From contig JBFMAU010000095.1 in NCBI GenBank assembly GCA_040755335.1, positions 1-19,037 of the forward strand: DNA of 19,037 bases. The letters are read 5' to 3'. This stretch comes from UBA7656 sp040755335. GTDB lineage: Bacteria > Acidobacteriota > Blastocatellia > UBA7656. The notes beneath the pieces are model-generated. The model ran no database searches. It was given only the letters and a program-made list of their open reading frames with translations, and was not told the origin of the DNA. Made by a program: the position numbers and the translations under genes. Positions 15,380 to 19,037 of the stretch are shown here, in pieces; position 1 is the stretch's first letter, and each line of letters opens with the position of its first letter.

Positions 15380-16588
15380 ATGGCAAGTCAGATTTCTCTC
15401 AAATCCGAGGGCGATCAATATCGCGCAGATGCCGCGCCCGAAGTTTCCGTCGTGATGCCCTGTCTGAATGAATCCGACACGCTGGCCGTCTGCATACAAA
15501 AAGCTCAACGCGCACTCGCTGAAGCAGGCATCGAAGGCGAAATAATCATAGCCGATAACGGAAGCACCGACGGGTCGCAGGAAATCGCCCGACAGATGAA
15601 TGCCCGCGTAGTCGATATCGAAGCGCGCGGCTATGGCTCTGCATTGATGGGCGGCATCCTTGCCGCTCGCGGCAAGTACATCATCATGGGCGATTCCGAC
15701 GACAGTTATGATTTTCTCGAAGCGCCGCGATTCGTCGAAAAACTGCGCGAAGGTTATGACCTCGTGCAGGGATGCCGATTGCCTTCAGGCGGCGGGAGAG
15801 TGATGCCGCGGGCGATGCCTTTTCTGCATCGCTGGTGGGGCAATCCTATGTTTTCGAAACTCGCCCGCTGGTGGTTTCGCGCCCCTATCCATGACGTGTA
15901 CTGCGGGCTGCGGGGATTTACGAAAGAGTTTTATCTCAAACTCGATCAGCGATGCACCGGAATGGAATTCGCCACAGAGATGATCATCAAAGCGAGCCTC
16001 TACGATGCGCGCATCGCTGAAATCCCCATCACGCTTCACCCGGACGGTCGCAAATCGCACGCTCCGCATCTTCGATCTTTTCGCGACGGCTGGCGCACGC
16101 TGAGATTCTTTCTGATGTACAGCCCGCGCTGGCTCTTTTTAGTTCCGGGCGCGATGTTGATACTCGCGGGCCTCGCAGGCTACGCACTGGCTTTGCCCGG
16201 AGTGACCATTCGCGGAGTGACGTTCGACGCGCACACCCTTCTGTTTGCAAGCCTCGCTATCTTGTGCGGATTTCAATCGATCATCTTTTCAGTCTTCACC
16301 AAAACATTCGCCATAAGCGAAGGCTTGATGCCCGAAGACCGCAGGCTCACGCGGCTTTTCGAGATCATCAACCTCGAACGCGGATTGATAGCGGGAGCCG
16401 TTTCATTGATAGCGGGCATTGTGTTGCTCATCATCGCTATCAATCAATGGCGCGAGGTCTCGTTCGGGCGACTGGATTACAGTCACACCATGCGATGGGT
16501 CATTCCGGGGGCGACGCTTACGGCTCTCGGATTTCAAACCATACTGTCGAGTTTTTTCATAAGCATTCTCGGAATGCGCCGACGATGA
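15380..16588 (+). CDS. GT2 family glycosyltransferase with four C-terminal TM segments
   Basis: 402 residues from ATG 15380, which has agga five bases upstream; the frame is open further back to 15233, but that part looks non-coding. The GT-A domain shows EVSVVMPCLNES (21-32), ADNGSTDGS (59-67) and the metal/nucleotide motif GDSDDSYDF (104-112). TM segments lie near 250-272, 285-307, 335-355 and 371-397. This is the dolichyl/undecaprenyl-phosphate sugar synthase layout: it would move a hexose from a nucleotide sugar to a polyprenyl phosphate at the inner membrane. Its stop overlaps the next start (ATGA). Confidence 0.92.
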   Translation: MASQISLKSEGDQYRADAAPEVSVVMPCLNESDTLAVCIQKAQRALAEAGIEGEIIIADNGSTDGSQEIARQMNARVVDIEARGYGSALMGGILAARGKYIIMGDSDDSYDFLEAPRFVEKLREGYDLVQGCRLPSGGGRVMPRAMPFLHRWWGNPMFSKLARWWFRAPIHDVYCGLRGFTKEFYLKLDQRCTGMEFATEMIIKASLYDARIAEIPITLHPDGRKSHAPHLRSFRDGWRTLRFFLMYSPRWLFLVPGAMLILAGLAGYALALPGVTIRGVTFDAHTLLFASLAILCGFQSIIFSVFTKTFAISEGLMPEDRRLTRLFEIINLERGLIAGAVSLIAGIVLLIIAINQWREVSFGRLDYSHTMRWVIPGATLTALGFQTILSSFFISILGMRRR

Positions 16589-17298
16589 TGGAACGCTTCT
16601 CCTACACCAACCCGGAGTTCGACGAGTACGCGGCCAGTTACGACGCGGCTCTCGCGCAGGGTCTCGCGGTTTCGGGCGAAGACAAAAACTTCTTCGCTCG
16701 CGGGCGTGTCGAGTGGCTTCGCCGGTGTCTTGCAAAGATAGAAGCGCGCCCGCAGATGGTGATGGATTTCGGATGCGGCATAGGGTCGGCTGCGCCTTAT
16801 CTTTTAGAGACGCTCGAAGCGAGCGAAGTCGTGGGAGTAGACGTTTCGGAGAAATCTCTTGCCGCCGCGCGACATTTGAACCGTTACGCGCGAGCGCGCT
16901 TTCTTTCATTCGACGAATACGAACCACGTGAAGAAATCGATCTGGCTTTCTGCAACGGAGTTTTTCATCACATACCCGTCGAAGACCGCGCGGCGGCTGT
17001 GAGTTATGTTTACCGTTCGCTTCGAGGGGGCGGATTGTTCGCTCTATGGGAAAACAATCCGCTCAATCCCGGAACGCGGTTAGTGATGAGTCGCATTCCA
17101 TTCGACAAAGACGCGGTGACTTTGGCTTCGGGCGAGGCCAAGAGATTGCTTCGCGAGGCGGGGTTTGAAATCCTGCGAACGGATTTTCTGTTCATCTTTC
17201 CCAGAATTCTCCGGGGGCTGAGACTGATCGAGCCGCTGGTTTCACGTCTTCCTCTCGGCGCGCAGTATCAAACGCTTTGCCGCAAGCCGCTAAACTAA
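16585..17298 (+). CDS. Class I SAM-dependent methyltransferase
   Basis: 237 residues from ATG 16585, which overlaps the glycosyltransferase stop by four bases; the frame is open back to 16264 but that part shadows the upstream gene. Motif I is VMDFGCGIGSA (59-69), the acidic end of strand 2 is VGVDVSEKS (83-91), and FCNGVFHHIPVEDR (122-135) is the motif IV region. The acceptor is unknown; position in the operon suggests a glycan or lipid-linked sugar. It ends directly before the next gene. Confidence 0.88.
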   Translation: MMERFSYTNPEFDEYAASYDAALAQGLAVSGEDKNFFARGRVEWLRRCLAKIEARPQMVMDFGCGIGSAAPYLLETLEASEVVGVDVSEKSLAAARHLNRYARARFLSFDEYEPREEIDLAFCNGVFHHIPVEDRAAAVSYVYRSLRGGGLFALWENNPLNPGTRLVMSRIPFDKDAVTLASGEAKRLLREAGFEILRTDFLFIFPRILRGLRLIEPLVSRLPLGAQYQTLCRKPLN

Positions 17299-19008
17299 AT
17301 GCCGCTCGTCATCAAACAAACCCTGCGCGCGCTGCTCGCGATAATAATCATCCTGCCTGTCATCGTTTCGATCCTGTTCACCCTTCAACACGGATGGCGA
17401 ACTATCGCGCTTGCATTGGTTCCGCTCGCGCTCGCTTTGCGATTCGGCTCGCGAGTGTTTCATAAAATCCATTCGCTGTTCGATCGACTGTCTCGCCGCC
17501 GCGCTCTTGCCATAGCCGTAGTCGGACTTTTTGCCTTTGCCGCAAGCGCGACTCTTACTGTTTGGAAAGGCGTCCGCGACCCGGAAGTGACCGATGAGTT
17601 CAGTTATCTGCTCGCCGCCGACACGTTCGCGCACGGGAGACTTACGAATCCTCCGCACCCGATGTGGGTTTATCTCGAAGCCGTGCATGTGATTCATCAG
17701 CCCACTTACGCTTCGAAGTATCCGCCGGGGCAAGGGCTGATACTTGCCGCAGGTTTGATCACCGGCGGTCACGCGATAGTCGGAGTGTGGCTCAGTATGG
17801 CGATGGCTGCGTCGGCTCTTTGCTGGATGCTTATGGCATGGGTTCCTCGGCGATGGGCGACGATGGGCGGAATGATGATCATTTTTCATCCGATGTTTCT
17901 CGAATGGAGTCAGAGCTACTGGGGCGGCGCTGTGGCGTTATGCGGGGGCGCGATTGCCGCAGGAGCGTTTCGTCGCTTGCTGAAAAAGCCGCGCGCGCGA
18001 GAAGCGATTCTGATGGGCGCAGGCATCCTCCTGCTTGCAAACACTCGCCCCTTTGAAGGAGCGATTCTGAGCCTCTGTTTAGGCGCGTGGCTCGCGGTGT
18101 GGATGGCAGGTCGCAAAGGGCCGACTGTGCGAGTCGCGATTGTTCGCGTAGTGATGCCGCTCGGTGCGATGCTTGCGCTCACGCTCTTGTGGACAGGTTT
18201 TTATAACTGGCGAGTGACAGGCGACCCGCTGAGATTTCCTTACTCAGTTCACGAAGATGCTTATGGCATCGCGCCGCTTTTTTTATTTCAAAACCTCCGC
18301 CCCGAGCCGAACTATAATCACAAGGCGCTTCGCGATCTTCACTCAGGCTGGGAACTCACGGATTATCTCAATCAACAAACGACGGATGGAGTCATCACGG
18401 GAATCAAAGTCAAACTTAGAAATTTTCTCGACTGGAATCTTCAAAGCCTCGCATTTCTCATCCCGCTTTTGATGCTGCCCTGCGCGCTGCGTGATCGATG
18501 GACGCGGGGCGCGATGATCGTGATTTTGATTTGCGTCACGGCGATCTTTCTCGAAACGTGGCTGCTGCCTCATTACGCTTCATTGCTTGTGGGGATGAGT
18601 TTCGTCGTAGTGATGCGCGCGATGAGGCGATTGCGCGCGCTCCGTTGGGGCAAGGCGCGAGCGGGCATTCACATCACGAGAGCGACGATCATTCTTGCCG
18701 CGGCGCTCACGCTTGCGTCGTGGATAAATCATCCCGCAGCAGATCGCGATCAGTGGTATTCCGAGCGGGCGCGAATGACCGAAGGGATGCGAGCGAGCCG
18801 TGAGCGGCATCTTGTGATAGTCCGCTACGGGTCGGAGCATTTGATTCATCAGGAGTGGGTGCATAACGAAGCCGATATCGATAACTCCGCAGTCGTGTGG
18901 GCGCGCGATATGAAAGACAATCAACCGCTGCTTGAATACTTCAGCAATCGCCGGGTGTGGCTGCTGGAAGTCAACGCGGGCCATGCCGCGCTCCGCCCCT
19001 TTCAGTGA
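17299..19008 (+). CDS. Polytopic GT-C-like glycosyltransferase
   Basis: 569 residues with about ten hydrophobic segments. A first-loop acidic pair (VTDEFSYLLAADTFAHG; Asp99, Glu100) and YPPGQGLILAAG (141-152) are the pattern of GT-C enzymes of the ArnT/PMT-like type, which take sugar from a polyprenyl-phosphate donor outside the membrane. The C-terminal 70 residues are soluble (ERHLVIVRYGSEH... RRVWLLEVN). The ATG follows the methyltransferase TAA without a gap. Together with the GT2 enzyme it would form a make-and-use pair for a lipid-linked sugar. No specific acceptor can be named. Confidence 0.8.
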   Translation: MPLVIKQTLRALLAIIIILPVIVSILFTLQHGWRTIALALVPLALALRFGSRVFHKIHSLFDRLSRRRALAIAVVGLFAFAASATLTVWKGVRDPEVTDEFSYLLAADTFAHGRLTNPPHPMWVYLEAVHVIHQPTYASKYPPGQGLILAAGLITGGHAIVGVWLSMAMAASALCWMLMAWVPRRWATMGGMMIIFHPMFLEWSQSYWGGAVALCGGAIAAGAFRRLLKKPRAREAILMGAGILLLANTRPFEGAILSLCLGAWLAVWMAGRKGPTVRVAIVRVVMPLGAMLALTLLWTGFYNWRVTGDPLRFPYSVHEDAYGIAPLFLFQNLRPEPNYNHKALRDLHSGWELTDYLNQQTTDGVITGIKVKLRNFLDWNLQSLAFLIPLLMLPCALRDRWTRGAMIVILICVTAIFLETWLLPHYASLLVGMSFVVVMRAMRRLRALRWGKARAGIHITRATIILAAALTLASWINHPAADRDQWYSERARMTEGMRASRERHLVIVRYGSEHLIHQEWVHNEADIDNSAVVWARDMKDNQPLLEYFSNRRVWLLEVNAGHAALRPFQ

Positions 19009-19037
19009 TAGAATGTGTCTACTCAGCCGCATAGCGG

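Noticed and set aside
16264..16584. N-terminal extension of the methyltransferase
   Set aside because: This is an off-frame reading of the glycosyltransferase gene; the ATGA overlap at 16585 is the natural start.

Overview
The window reads as a chromosomal segment of a GC-rich, Gram-negative-type bacterium. YidC is the long form with a large periplasmic domain, and one oxidoreductase carries a Tat signal. Codon use is GC-rich everywhere except about 9.7-13.2 kb, which is visibly AT-richer. Acidobacteriota or a similar phylum is a guess from overall style; nothing here proves it.

Layout. (1) 2-1207 (+): 3' part of a ThiF/E1-like adenylyltransferase gene whose start lies outside the window. 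(2) 1229-3796 (-): an NLR-like NACHT NTPase ending in five nearly identical 35-residue HEAT-type repeats. (3) 3819-3973: a 155-bp MITE-like element with perfect 17-bp terminal inverted repeats and a perfect 10-bp target duplication. (4) 4002-8689 (-): the conserved block rpmH-rnpA-yidD-yidC-jag-mnmE, transcribed from high to low coordinates, which links RNase P protein, membrane protein insertion and tRNA modification. The 47-codon rpmH is too short for a typical ORF cutoff. (5) 8732-9580 (-): an alpha/beta hydrolase with an Asp nucleophile, sitting where dnaA often lies. (6) 9640-13809: an AT-rich island bracketed by REP-like GC hairpins and ending in a Y1 (IS200/RAYT-type) transposase gene. 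(7) 13908-15215 (-): a Tat-exported Gfo/Idh/MocA oxidoreductase. (8) 15380-19008 (+): a tightly packed glycan operon of a GT2 glycosyltransferase with four TM segments, a SAM methyltransferase and a GT-C-like polytopic membrane protein.

The most interesting part is the island. Two overlapping minus-strand frames (13069-11957 and 12053-9732) together spell one protein of about 1112 residues: an AlbA_2/Schlafen-type domain, a GHKL (HATPase_c_4-like) ATPase module, and a long prokaryotic Argonaute with PAZ-like, MID and PIWI regions. The PIWI domain lacks recognisable catalytic aspartates, while the MID 5'-phosphate pocket looks kept. The ATPase module is split by a -1 frame change near 12020, so its C-terminal half sits at the start of the Argonaute frame. 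The module lies between two same-orientation REP copies next to the transposase. By inference it is a mobile, guide-directed defence protein in which an inactive Argonaute senses nucleic acid and the N-terminal AlbA_2/ATPase part acts as effector. I do not recall this fusion being described.

Three defence-type genes (E1-like, NACHT-HEAT, Argonaute fusion) flank an otherwise ordinary housekeeping cluster, two on one side and one on the other.
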